Assembly (NCBI GenBank): GCA_015066785.1 | Contig: SVNT01000002.1 | Span: 1-64,000 of the forward strand | Direction of reading: 5' to 3' | DNA length: 64,000 nucleotides | From: Ruminococcus sp. | Lineage (GTDB): Bacteria; Bacillota; Clostridia; Oscillospirales; Ruminococcaceae | In this document: in pieces, positions 17,351 through 25,322 of the stretch | How positions within the stretch are numbered: position 1 is the first letter of the stretch | Layout: every line of letters begins with the position of its first letter | Notes under the pieces: generated by a model | The model's input: only the letters and a program-made list of their open reading frames with translations | Told to the model about the DNA's origin: nothing | Databases searched by the model: none | Translations under genes and position numbers: made by a program

Positions 17351-18772
17351 TCACCGCTTTTTCAGCACCCTCTTGACAGTGCGTATAACCGCACCGAAGT
17401 TCGCAATGGTGATAAAGCATACACCTGCGATGAGGTAGTCTATCCAGCCGTTCGGCATAAACACGATAACCCCGCACATTCCGAGGAGGACAAGCGTGTT
17501 CATAGCGGTCTTGAGCAGGTCAACCTTAAACGGAATATACCTGCGTGCGTCGATTATTCGTGCAACATAGCAGGCAAAATAGCTTGCAAGCGTTGCAACA
17601 CCTGCGCCCTGTATTCCGAACTTCGGGATGAGGATTAAATTCAGCCCGATGTTGACAACTGCGGCTATAAGGCTCGTCACAAAGGAGTTCTTCGTCTTTT
17701 TCCGTGTGTTGTACACGCTCGAAAGGAACTGCGACAGGCACATGAACAGCACCGCCATTACAAGCACGGGCGTGTATCTGAACGAGGTGCTGTACTCGGG
17801 GAACTTCTTTATGTTCAGAAGAATTTTCGACAGCGGTATTACAAGCGCTATCAGGAACGACGCCGCTATGCAGAGTATCGACTCGTATGCGGCATATATC
17901 TTCGTGTAGAATTTCGGGAGGTCTTCCGACGAGCTCTCCATAATCGAGGACATATTCCACGCCTGATAGAAAATCGTCGAAATCATCGCAATGAGGTTCG
18001 GGATTTTTGAAGCACCCGTGTAAATTCCGTTGGCGGAACCGCCGACAAGCCCCTCGGGACCGTCCATATAGCGTATGAGAAGTCTGTCCGAAAAGCCCGT
18101 GACAATCCAGAGGAGCGCCGCAGGAACAAGCGGCAGCGAGAATTTAAGCATCATCACAAAGGTTTTCTTGTTGCAGGATTTAAGCGACAGGAATTTGTGC
18201 AGCTTTGCGACAACGGTGAGGAACATTCCCGAACAGAAGTCCGAAAGAATGACCGAGATGAGAAATCCCTTTACGCCCATTCCGAGAGCCGCAATGAAGA
18301 TAAGATTGAATATCAGAAGCGAGAGCGTCGCCAGAATTCCGTCGAGGGAGAACAGCTTTACCATACCTCTTGCACGGACAAAATTCGAGCATATCGAACG
18401 GAAGCACGAGCAGAACACATACAGGTACAGCAGGAAGCCGTAGCCGTCAAGGTAGGGAATGAAGTTGAACAGTGGCGTCAGAAGAGCTAAAATTCCCAGC
18501 CCGCCGAGAACGGTGAACACCGCCGTCGAGAAGATTTCCTTCTTGTTGTATTCGTTTTTCAGCCCGTAGCGGATTATCGCCTCGGCGATTGAAAATGTCA
18601 CTATCGGGATTATGAAGTTTGCGGTGATTTCGATAAGCTCCTTCACGCCGAACATATCCGAGTTCATATAGCTCGTATACAGTCTTGTGAGCAGGAAGTT
18701 TATTATCTTTGCACCGAACGAGCCTATGGCGAATATTATCGTGTTGGAGGCTAATTTTTTATATTTATCCAT
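17351..18772 (-). CDS. Polysaccharide/lipid-linked sugar flippase (MOP superfamily)
   Basis: This 473-residue protein has about 12-14 hydrophobic segments from residue 8 to the end (for example TIIFAIGSFGAKIINFLLTRLY and the C-terminal LIAGVCFITIANFGAVI). It matches the PST/Wzx-MurJ branch of the MOP exporters, which turn undecaprenyl-linked sugars across the membrane. A phosphoglycosyl transferase gene nearby (19279-20595) supports a role in surface polysaccharide. I chose the ATG at 18772; an upstream TTG adds three residues without a better ribosome site. Drug export (MATE) is a less likely alternative. Confidence 0.85.
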   Translation of the reverse strand: MDKYKKLASNTIIFAIGSFGAKIINFLLTRLYTSYMNSDMFGVKELIEITANFIIPIVTFSIAEAIIRYGLKNEYNKKEIFSTAVFTVLGGLGILALLTPLFNFIPYLDGYGFLLYLYVFCSCFRSICSNFVRARGMVKLFSLDGILATLSLLIFNLIFIAALGMGVKGFLISVILSDFCSGMFLTVVAKLHKFLSLKSCNKKTFVMMLKFSLPLVPAALLWIVTGFSDRLLIRYMDGPEGLVGGSANGIYTGASKIPNLIAMISTIFYQAWNMSSIMESSSEDLPKFYTKIYAAYESILCIAASFLIALVIPLSKILLNIKKFPEYSTSFRYTPVLVMAVLFMCLSQFLSSVYNTRKKTKNSFVTSLIAAVVNIGLNLILIPKFGIQGAGVATLASYFACYVARIIDARRYIPFKVDLLKTAMNTLVLLGMCGVIVFMPNGWIDYLIAGVCFITIANFGAVIRTVKRVLKKR

Positions 18773-18809
18773 AAATAACAACCAGTCTTTTCTTTATTGA
18801 AATAATAAA

Positions 18810-18872
18810 TACAGTATACCACATTTCATGGTAAAAGGGTATTGTTTTTTTCAAAAAATGTGGTATACTGTA
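18810..18872. promoter_or_regulatory. Symmetrical divergent promoter pair in a 17-base inverted repeat
   Basis: The arms 18810-18826 and 18856-18872 are perfect inverted copies, and each contains an extended -10 (TG-G-TATACT) pointing outward. The left one points to the flippase gene and the right one to the small peptide gene. The 29-base centre holds only weak -35 matches. The perfect symmetry makes it likely that both directions share one regulator. Confidence 0.7.
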
Positions 18873-18902
18873 CTTAACAAGTAAGTTCGGGAGGGTTTTA
18901 TC

Positions 18903-19019
18903 ATGAAAGGACTTTTCAAAGCACTTATGATTGTAGGCATCGTTGCATTCTCGCTCGTTTCCGCTAAAATGGCGCTTGAGCTTGTGGGAATGTGCAAGAA
19001 GAACTACATTACAGTTTAG
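18903..19019 (+). CDS. Small membrane peptide, 38 residues
   Basis: The reading frame MKGLFKALMIVGIVAFSLVS... encodes 38 residues with one hydrophobic segment (about residues 6-20) after a positive N-terminus and a polar end (MCKKNYITV). A good ribosome site (GGGAGGG, 7 bases before ATG), an extended -10 promoter upstream and an intrinsic terminator 28 bases after the stop support a real gene. I do not recognise a family. Membrane insertion is likely. A secretion signal or a toxin-like peptide are alternatives that the sequence alone cannot settle. Confidence 0.65.
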   Translation: MKGLFKALMIVGIVAFSLVSAKMALELVGMCKKNYITV

Positions 19020-19046
19020 TCGCACAGACGCAGAAAATTCAGTCAT

Positions 19047-19077
19047 AAAAGCCACGGAATATCTCCGTGGCTTTTTG
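19047..19077 (+). terminator. Terminator of the 38-residue peptide gene
   Basis: The stem AAAAGCCACGGA/TCCGTGGCTTTT has a short ATATC loop and is followed by a T run. The stretch 19078-19278 after it has no gene and is discussed as a finding (TTTTCAAC boxes). Confidence 0.88.
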
Positions 19078-19278
19078 TTTTTGTCGTCCGTTCACGATAT
19101 GAAATATTTTACTGTTTACCCCTCGTATAATTATACGAAAGGTTGAAAACTATGTGGAATAAGTGGAAAAACCTGCGTTTTTCAGGGATATTTTCATATC
19201 ATTCACCGAAAATCACAAAGCAGATTGCAAGGTTTTCAACATTTTCAACTACTTTTCAACCGTAATGCTGTTGAAAAC

Positions 19279-20595
19279 TCATACTCCGTCGGATTTATGG
19301 GGAAGAAACACTACCACAAGTGTACGGAGCATAATCTTGAAATCCAGCTTGAGAGAATAGTTCTCGATATACATCAGGTCAAGGGTGAGCTTGTCCTTCG
19401 GGGAGGTGTTATAGTTTCCCTCTATCTGCGCCAGACCCGTAAGCCCTGCCTTGACTCTCAGCCTGTACGAAAATTCGGGGAGGCCCTTTTCGTACTCCTC
19501 ATTCAGCTCCTGCCTTTCAGGGCGTGGCCCTACGATACTCATATCCCCTGCGATTATGTTCAGCAGCTGCGGGATTTCGTCAAGCCTCGTCTTTCTTAAA
19601 AAGCCGCCGACCTTTGTAATTCTGTCGTCGTCTTTAGCCGCAAGGACAGCGCCGTTCTTTTCGGCGTCCTCAACCATCGTTCTGAACTTCAGTACATTGA
19701 ACACCCTGCCGTCGATTGTTGTCCTCTCCTGCTTGTAGAATACCTTTCCGCCGTCTTCGAGCTTTATTGCAACCGCCTCAAGTATCATAAGAGGCAGAAG
19801 AATTATCGCCATCGGCACGCAGATTATCAGGTCGCAGGCACGCTTGTAAAATCTCTGCTCGAACGAAAGACCCTTGCTTTTGTATCTGAGCATCGTCACA
19901 TCGTCGAACATTTCGTGCCGTGCGGAGTTCACGAGAATATCCGCAATCGACGGGGAGAGATAGACATCTTTTCCCCTCTTGTAGCAGTATTCGCAGATGT
20001 AGCTTTCCGTTTCGGGTGCAAGGTCTATCATCATAACCGCCCCTGCCGAGCGTATCGAGCGGTGCATTTCCTCCTCGCCCGATTTCATCACCTTCATTAT
20101 CTCAAATCGGTGACGGTAGCTTTCGAGCTTCTTTATAACGAGTCTGCATTTTTCGTCGTCGTTGTGTATTATCAGCAGTTTTTTCGGCGGATTTATTCCG
20201 CTGTACATATCGTTGCCAAGCTTTATCAGGATTACCGTCGCAACACACTGGCATATAAAGATTACAACAAGCCTCCACAGGCTCATCACATTCTTTTCCA
20301 TGATACAGAACTGTATATATGTCACGGCGTCGGTTATCGCCGTTGCCATAACGGTGGAGAATACAATCTCCCTCGTGCTTGCGTGCCCGAATGACAATCC
20401 ACCGTACACACGGAGCATCATATAGCACACCACGATGAAGGTCGAGGAGATAATCGCTGAAACACGGTTGAACCCCCGCTGGAGTTCGAGGCTTTCGGGG
20501 CGGTAGATATAGAAGAAAATCAGAAACAACGCAACTATGAAAGTCACCTTCAGCAGTACAAAAAGCGTACGCTGAAACGCCTTTATGAGTTTCAT
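19279..20595 (-). CDS. Polyprenyl phosphoglycosyl transferase (bacterial sugar transferase)
   Basis: This 438-residue protein has about four N-terminal membrane segments (residues 10-125), a soluble middle domain, and a C-terminal catalytic domain (about 235-438). The latter carries the family signatures KFRTM, LDEIPQLLNI, GPRPER and GLTGLAQ. Such enzymes transfer a sugar phosphate to undecaprenyl phosphate to start exopolysaccharide or capsule synthesis. It begins 25 bases after the hisS stop codon and is probably co-transcribed with it. The flippase at 17351-18772 could act later in the same pathway, but no other polysaccharide gene is in the window. Confidence 0.92.
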   Translation of the reverse strand: MKLIKAFQRTLFVLLKVTFIVALFLIFFYIYRPESLELQRGFNRVSAIISSTFIVVCYMMLRVYGGLSFGHASTREIVFSTVMATAITDAVTYIQFCIMEKNVMSLWRLVVIFICQCVATVILIKLGNDMYSGINPPKKLLIIHNDDEKCRLVIKKLESYRHRFEIMKVMKSGEEEMHRSIRSAGAVMMIDLAPETESYICEYCYKRGKDVYLSPSIADILVNSARHEMFDDVTMLRYKSKGLSFEQRFYKRACDLIICVPMAIILLPLMILEAVAIKLEDGGKVFYKQERTTIDGRVFNVLKFRTMVEDAEKNGAVLAAKDDDRITKVGGFLRKTRLDEIPQLLNIIAGDMSIVGPRPERQELNEEYEKGLPEFSYRLRVKAGLTGLAQIEGNYNTSPKDKLTLDLMYIENYSLKLDFKIMLRTLVVVFLPHKSDGV

Positions 20596-20620
20596 CTTCT
20601 CCCTCCGTCCGTAGTTTTAT

Positions 20621-21907
20621 TTAGCCGAGTACATCCTCAAACATATTGCCTAAAAGCAGGTCGGAGAATGTGTCGAGGAATTTATCGCCGAGTGTAATGG
20701 GGAATTCCTCTCCCGTTTTCATATTCTTGAGCTTTGCGCTGTTTGTTTCAAGCTCGTTGTCGCCGAGTACAAGGGTGAACTTTGCGTTTATCTTGTCGGC
20801 GTATTTCATCTGTGCCTTGAGCCCTCTGCCCATGACATCGTATTCTGCCCAGTAGCCTTCGTCACGGAGAGTTGTCGCAAGGGCAACCGCCTTATGCTCC
20901 GCATTCTCTCCCATTGACGCAATGTAAAGGTCGCAGGTGTCGGGGTCAAGGAAGTCGCAACCCTGCTCCTCCATTGTGAGAATAACTCTCTCAAGTCCCA
21001 TGCCAAAGCCGAGTGCGGGAGTCACAGGCCCTCCGAGCTGTTCAACAAGCCCGTCGTAGCGTCCTCCTCCGCATATTGTTATTCCCGATGTCACAAATTC
21101 GAATACCGTCTTTGTGTAGTAGTCAAGTCCTCTTACAATCTTCGGGTCGATGTGGTATACAATTCCTCTTTCGGTAAGGCTTGTCTTGAGGGTTTCGAAG
21201 TGCTCCTTACAATCGTCGCAGAGGTAGTCCAGTATCATCGGTGCGTCCTTAGCAAAGCCCGAGCATATCTCGCTCTTACAGTCGAGGATACGCATAGGGT
21301 TCTTTTCAAGTCGTGAGAGACAGGTTTCGCAGAGTTCGTCAGAATGCGGGCGGAAATACTCACGCAGTGCGTCGAGGTATCTTGCACGACATTCGGGACA
21401 GCCGATTGAGTTTATGCAGAGCTTTACATCGGCAATGCCCAATCTGTCGAGAACGCCCTTTGCGAGTGCGATTACATCGGCGTCTGCAAGCGCCGACTTA
21501 CTTCCGAACATCTCCGCACCGAACTGATGGAATTCACGGAGTCTTCCCTTCTCCGCCCTCTCGTGACGGAAACAGGAAATCACATAAAACAGCTTCTGGG
21601 GGAGAGCCTCGTTGAGAAGTCCGTTCTGGAGCACCGCACGGACTGTACCCGCAGTACCCTCGGGACGAAGTGTGAACGAGCTGTCGCCCTTTGCCGTAAC
21701 GGTGTACATTTCCTTCTGCACAACATCGGTTGTATCTCCTACCGAGCGCTTGAAAAGGTTGGTATCCTCAAACATCGGGAAACGGATTTCCTTGAAACCG
21801 TACTTCCCTGCTGTGTCCTTTGCAATCTTTTCTACCGTGTGCCACTTGTTTGCCTGTGATGGCAACATATCCTGTGTACCGTTGGGGCGTTTAGCTATCA
21901 AATCCAT
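20621..21907 (-). CDS. hisS: Histidine--tRNA ligase
   Basis: This 428-residue class II synthetase charges tRNA-His. Visible blocks are RPNGTQDML at the N-terminus, motif 2 CFRHERAEKGRLREFHQFG, the histidine-specific RGLDYYTKTVFEF, GGGRYDGL, and motif 3 GFGMGLERV. The C-terminal anticodon-binding domain spans about residues 330-428. I chose the ATG at 21907, which follows GGAGGA; an in-frame TTG further up overlaps that ribosome site. aspS, often adjacent to hisS in Firmicutes, lies about 4 kb away. No T-box leader fits in the short upstream region. Confidence 0.96.
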   Translation of the reverse strand: MDLIAKRPNGTQDMLPSQANKWHTVEKIAKDTAGKYGFKEIRFPMFEDTNLFKRSVGDTTDVVQKEMYTVTAKGDSSFTLRPEGTAGTVRAVLQNGLLNEALPQKLFYVISCFRHERAEKGRLREFHQFGAEMFGSKSALADADVIALAKGVLDRLGIADVKLCINSIGCPECRARYLDALREYFRPHSDELCETCLSRLEKNPMRILDCKSEICSGFAKDAPMILDYLCDDCKEHFETLKTSLTERGIVYHIDPKIVRGLDYYTKTVFEFVTSGITICGGGRYDGLVEQLGGPVTPALGFGMGLERVILTMEEQGCDFLDPDTCDLYIASMGENAEHKAVALATTLRDEGYWAEYDVMGRGLKAQMKYADKINAKFTLVLGDNELETNSAKLKNMKTGEEFPITLGDKFLDTFSDLLLGNMFEDVLG

Positions 21908-21949
21908 ATAAAAATCCTCCAAAGATTAAAATTCAGTCATACACTATTT

Positions 21950-21978
21950 ATATTACACCAAAACACGCCGGATTGCAA
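21950..21978 (-). promoter_or_regulatory. Promoter of hisS
   Basis: On the minus strand TTGCAA and TAATAT are 17 bases apart, about 43 bases upstream of the hisS start. The short distance leaves no room for a T-box. Confidence 0.75.
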
Positions 21979-22012
21979 GGGCGAAACGCAATCTTGCAAA
22001 AACACCCGAAGA

Positions 22013-22041
22013 TTGACAATATACGGTTTTTGAGATACAAT
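22013..22041 (+). promoter_or_regulatory. Promoter of the CPBP protease gene
   Basis: TTGACA and TACAAT are 17 bases apart and end 36 bases before the start codon at 22078. It lies back to back with the hisS promoter. Confidence 0.82.
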
Positions 22042-22077
22042 ATATCTGTATATTTATTTTCTGAAAGGAAAACGCTG

Positions 22078-23403
22078 ATGGATAATAACTTCAATAATAA
22101 CGGCGAAGGCACTTTCATCCCGAAAACGCCTGAGCCGCAGGTCGCTCCGCCACCCCCTCCCCCGCAGTATTATGCTAATCAGGGAGTGCAGCAGACGCCC
22201 CCTCCGCAGTACTACTCTAATCAGGGTGTGCAGCAGACGCCTCCCCCGCAATATTACGCTAATCAGGGAGTGCGACAGGCTCCTCCCCCGCAGTACTACG
22301 CAAACAATCCCTACGGTCAGCCACAGCAGTACGCACAGGCTCCGCAGTACCGTTATAATCAGCAGGTGCCTCCGCAGTACGCTCCGCCACCGCAGTATTA
22401 CAGACAGCCTCAGTATGTGCCGTCTCCCGCTGTGGCAGTGCAGGAAAACGGAATACCCCTGATTCCACGCCCCGAGGAACGCAAGTTCATCAAGCGTTTC
22501 TACAACTGCACGGGCGGAATACTTCTCGGCGTATTCGGCGCTATGATGCTCTTCCTGTTCATAGCAATGGGTATAATCGAATCCGTCACCGACGGTATGG
22601 GCATCCCTGAGCTTACGGTGAACACCTACATATCGATAGCGATGGTAATAATCTATGTCTGCTGTGAGTTCGGCGGTTCTCTGCTCGGCTCAAAGCTGAC
22701 GAATATGCGCCTCAAACCGCTTTTCACGACGAAGACCTTTTCGGTCGGATTTCTTCTGTTCGGAATAGCCTTCATTCTTGCGTGGCAGGCAGTGGAATTC
22801 TTTGTTCTCATCATAACCGAATCGGGACTTAACATTTTCGACCTGACAATGCTCGGCACGGACGAAGAACCCGTAACCGCATTTGAAACTGCGGTCATGA
22901 CGATATACTCCGTCATTCTTGCCCCGATTTTCGAGGAAATTCTGTTCCGTGGCTTTGTGCTCAAAAATCTCTCACGCTTCAATGTCCGTTTCGGTATCAT
23001 TATGTCGGCTATACTTTTCGGACTTTTCCACGGAAATCTCTCGCAGTTCATCGGCGCTACCTGTTTCGGAGTGATTGTTGCTCTCACAACGGTGAAGGCA
23101 AACTCGCTCATTCCCGCAATTGTAATGCACTCCGTCGGAAACGGTATGCTCTCGCTTATGTCGCTGATTTACCAGTCCAATGAAACCGTCGGCGACACGA
23201 TATACTTCATCTGGATGTTTGCGGGTGCGGTCATATTCATCTTTATGGCGATAATCGCTCTTATAAAGGGAATATACAAGCTCCCCAAAAAGACGGAGCT
23301 TCAGCGAAACCGTGGTGCAAAGATTGCAATGACGTCAATCCCGATACTCATTCTTATAGGTATAGAGATAATAGAAATACTTCTCAATATCGAAACTCTG
23401 TAA
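22078..23403 (+). CDS. CPBP-family intramembrane metalloprotease with repeat-rich N-terminus
   Basis: This 441-residue protein has a cytosolic N-terminus (about residues 1-150) very rich in Pro, Gln and Tyr, including three tandem 14-residue units of the type QYYANQGVQQTPPP (residues 30-71). A membrane domain of about eight segments follows. The CPBP/Rce1 active-site motifs are present: EEILFRG with Glu286-Glu287, FGLFHGN with His318, and HSVGN with His351. Members process prenylated proteins or peptides, or protect against bacteriocins; the substrate here is unknown. The start follows AAAGGA. The proline-rich part may bind partners. Confidence 0.9.
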   Translation: MDNNFNNNGEGTFIPKTPEPQVAPPPPPPQYYANQGVQQTPPPQYYSNQGVQQTPPPQYYANQGVRQAPPPQYYANNPYGQPQQYAQAPQYRYNQQVPPQYAPPPQYYRQPQYVPSPAVAVQENGIPLIPRPEERKFIKRFYNCTGGILLGVFGAMMLFLFIAMGIIESVTDGMGIPELTVNTYISIAMVIIYVCCEFGGSLLGSKLTNMRLKPLFTTKTFSVGFLLFGIAFILAWQAVEFFVLIITESGLNIFDLTMLGTDEEPVTAFETAVMTIYSVILAPIFEEILFRGFVLKNLSRFNVRFGIIMSAILFGLFHGNLSQFIGATCFGVIVALTTVKANSLIPAIVMHSVGNGMLSLMSLIYQSNETVGDTIYFIWMFAGAVIFIFMAIIALIKGIYKLPKKTELQRNRGAKIAMTSIPILILIGIEIIEILLNIETL

Positions 23404-23420
23404 AAAATCAGAAAAAACAC

Positions 23421-23449
23421 TTGACAAACCCATTGTGTTGTATTATAAT
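23421..23449 (+). promoter_or_regulatory. Consensus promoter of rplJ-rplL
   Basis: TTGACA and TATAAT are separated by exactly 17 bases, the strongest-looking promoter in the housekeeping part of the window. It precedes the L10 leader. Confidence 0.92.
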
Positions 23450-23459
23450 AATTAAGCTA

Positions 23460-23573
23460 TCGTATTCCAAAGACAGCCGGTGTGCGTATTTTACGCAGTA
23501 AATCCTGCCGAGGAAGAAATGAAATGACATTTCACCCTTTTTGTCTTTGTGATAAAAAGGGTTTCTTTTTTTG
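23460..23573 (+). ncRNA. Ribosomal protein L10 autoregulatory leader
   Basis: The leader contains AAAGACAGCCGGTG and AATCCTGCCGAGG, which pair around an internal loop as in the known L10 leader family (kink-turn bound by L10 or the L10(L12)4 complex). It ends in a hairpin CCCTTTTT/AAAAAGGG (23535-23561) followed by a T-rich run, consistent with transcription attenuation. Binding of excess L10 should favour termination before rplJ. Confidence 0.88.
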
Positions 23574-23612
23574 GAACGATTGGTTGAAAAATTAATCGGA
23601 GGTGAAATGATT

Positions 23613-24128
23613 ATGCCAAGCGCAAAGATTCTTGAAGAAAAGAAGGCAAAGGTTGCCACTCTTACTGAAGCTCTCAAGGGTTCAACAGCAGGTGTCCTCG
23701 TAGACTACAAGGGTATCTCGGTTGAAGACGATACAAAGCTCAGAAAGGAGCTCAGAGAAGCAGGTGTAACTTACACAGTTGAAAAGAACAAGATTCTTGA
23801 ATTCGCATTCAAGGAAGCAGGTCTTGACGGACTCTGTGACGTTCTTTCAGGAACAACTGCTCTCGCAATAACAGCTGACGACCAGACAGCACCCGCAAGA
23901 ATTCTCGGTAAGTACGCTGAGAAGTACAACGGTGAGAAGTTCATTCTCAAGGCTGGTTATGTTGACGGCGAGCTTTACGACGCAAAGGGCGTTGTAGCAC
24001 TCTCAAAGATTCCTTCGAGAGAGACACTTCTTGCACAGCTCCTCGGTTCACTCCAGGCTCCTATGCAGAACCTCGCAGCTACACTTCAGGCTCTCGTGGA
24101 CAAGAAGAACAGCGAAGAAGTTGCATAA
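23613..24128 (+). CDS. rplJ: 50S ribosomal protein L10
   Basis: This protein (171 residues from this start) forms the base of the ribosomal stalk and holds the L7/L12 dimers. The N-terminus PSAKILEEKKAKVATL, the VLVDYKGISVEDDTKLRKELREAGV block and the C-terminal helix for L12 binding (LAATLQALVDKK) are typical. GGAGGTG precedes two possible ATG codons. I prefer 23613 (starting MPSAK, as in related bacteria), while 23607 would add two residues. Its mRNA leader regulates the operon. Confidence 0.95.
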   Translation: MPSAKILEEKKAKVATLTEALKGSTAGVLVDYKGISVEDDTKLRKELREAGVTYTVEKNKILEFAFKEAGLDGLCDVLSGTTALAITADDQTAPARILGKYAEKYNGEKFILKAGYVDGELYDAKGVVALSKIPSRETLLAQLLGSLQAPMQNLAATLQALVDKKNSEEVA

Positions 24129-24217
24129 TTGCAATAAAAACGCAGACAAATGCGGCATAGTACCGCAAAAAATCAAGTGTGCATAGCACATAATAAATTA
24201 AAAGGAGAATTATTATC

Positions 24218-24589
24218 ATGGCATCTGAGAAAATTACAAATATTCTTGATCTTATTGACGCACTTTCAATCCTCGAACTCTCTGAGCTCGTAGAAGGCAT
24301 CCAGGAAAAGTACGGAGTTTCTGCTGTTGTTGCAGCTGCTGCTCCTGCTGCAGGCGGCGCTGGCGCTGCTGAAGAAAAGTCTGAATACGACGTTGTTCTT
24401 GCTTCATTCGGTGACAAGAAGATGGACGTTATCAAGGCTGTTAAGGAAATCACAGGTCTCGGCCTCAAGGAAGCTAAGGAACTCGTTGAAGCAGCTCCTA
24501 AGGCTATCAAGGAAGGCGCTTCAAAGGCTGAAGCTGACGAGCTCAAGACAAAGCTCGAAGCTGCTGGCGCTACAGTTGAACTCAAGTAA
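24218..24589 (+). CDS. rplL: 50S ribosomal protein L7/L12
   Basis: This 123-residue acidic protein has the L7/L12 structure: an N-terminal dimerisation helix ([18 protein letters not shown]), an Ala/Gly-rich hinge (about residues 38-50) and the C-terminal factor-binding domain with [20 protein letters not shown] and [11 protein letters not shown]. It recruits translation GTPases to the ribosome. It is the second gene of the L10 operon, 89 bases after rplJ, and is preceded by AAAGGAGAA. Its codon choice is strongly biased, as expected of a highly expressed gene. Confidence 0.98.
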   Translation: MASEKITNILDLIDALSILELSELVEGIQEKYGVSAVVAAAAPAAGGAGAAEEKSEYDVVLASFGDKKMDVIKAVKEITGLGLKEAKELVEAAPKAIKEGASKAEADELKTKLEAAGATVELK

Positions 24590-24606
24590 TTACTGCTTGA
24601 TACACA

Positions 24607-24639
24607 AAAGAGTGGAGAGAAATCTCCACTCTTTTTTTA
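24607..24639 (+). terminator. Terminator of the rplJ-rplL operon
   Basis: The stem AAAAGAGTGGAGA/TCTCCACTCTTTT has a GAAA tetraloop and is followed by a T run. It is not part of the repeat families. Confidence 0.92.
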
Positions 24640-24662
24640 TTTAACCATCGCAGAGGGATACA

Positions 24663-25054
24663 TACTTTCTGCTTGTGCAGAAAGTATCAAAGACACACTC
24701 TTGCAGAGGGCTTACGATTTTTTGTGATACCGTTCGCATACGCTCACTTTAACAAAAAATCGTTGTATATTTTTCCGCAAGAGGCAGTAAAAAAATATTT
24801 TATCGGGAGTTATCTCTCTTATGCGATTTAATCAGTCGCATCGGTTTTTCTTGCTAGTCGGCAAGAAAAATTAGTGCGGGCTGAAAATACTCCGTGCGGG
24901 CGCATTGGCAGGGCTAGCTAATGGCGCGGGACATTTGTTATCCCGCACGGATATAATGACAACATTTTCAACCGCCGCAACGTCGGCGGGGAAAATGTAG
25001 CCTCTGCGGCGAGCAGTCGCATTTTGCCTACTTTTTTGCGAAACAAAAAGTAGG
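24663..25054 (+). repeat. Repeat family C, copy 2: 392-base hairpin string
   Basis: This copy is inverted relative to copy 1 at 16812-17200 and bounded by the same types of end hairpin (TACTTTCTGC/GCAGAAAGTA at 24663, CCTACTTTTT...AAAAAGTAGG at 25027-25054). The interior is nearly identical, while the outermost stems differ. Beyond it (25055-25180) lie further modules, such as a GCAATACTGCGTATTGC hairpin and another CGGAAAGTAGG piece. The whole 733-base gap between rplL and glgP consists of the rplL terminator, this element, its flank and the B remnant. Confidence 0.82.
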
Positions 25055-25182
25055 TCGCGGGAGCAATACGCAGTATTGCGCGAGCGAAAGCGCTCCGCAG
25101 AGCGCAATCCCCTTGACAAAACTTGCCTCACACGGAAAGTAGGTCGCACTCCGCAGAGTGCGAAACTCTCTGCGATAAATAT

Positions 25183-25322
25183 AAAAGGGTACCGAAAAAT
25201 TTTCAGTACCCTTTAATTTTAGTCTATCATTCGTACCGTCACCGAGCGGATAAAGTAAATCTGTTTTATCCGTGCGTCACGCTTGCCCGCAGGGGCTCCC
25301 TGCTGGCTGCGGCGCCTCGCCG
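25183..25322. repeat. Repeat family B, terminator hairpin plus right arm (third locus)
   Basis: The hairpin AAAAGGGTACCG...CAGTACCCTTT (25183-25214) is followed by a right arm (TCGTACCGTCACCGAGCGG...CACGCTTGCC...) that ends next to the glgP stop codon. The arm includes its own inner stem GCGGATAAAGTAAA/TTTTATCCG. The left arm is missing; family C takes its place. Confidence 0.82.

Noticed and set aside
18903-19019. Type I toxin-antitoxin pair for the 38-residue peptide
   Set aside because: A single membrane helix alone is not enough, and I see no convincing antisense RNA promoter opposite the gene.
21908-21949. T-box riboswitch upstream of hisS
   Set aside because: Only about 40 bases separate the promoter from the start codon, and no T-box sequence is present.
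22165-22290. Regular repeats that could suggest a CRISPR array
   Set aside because: They are in-frame 42-base tandem codon repeats without spacers inside the CPBP protease gene. No CRISPR array was seen anywhere.
16592-25322. Intact insertion sequence or prophage
   Set aside because: No transposase, integrase or phage gene is present; the repeats contain no credible protein gene.
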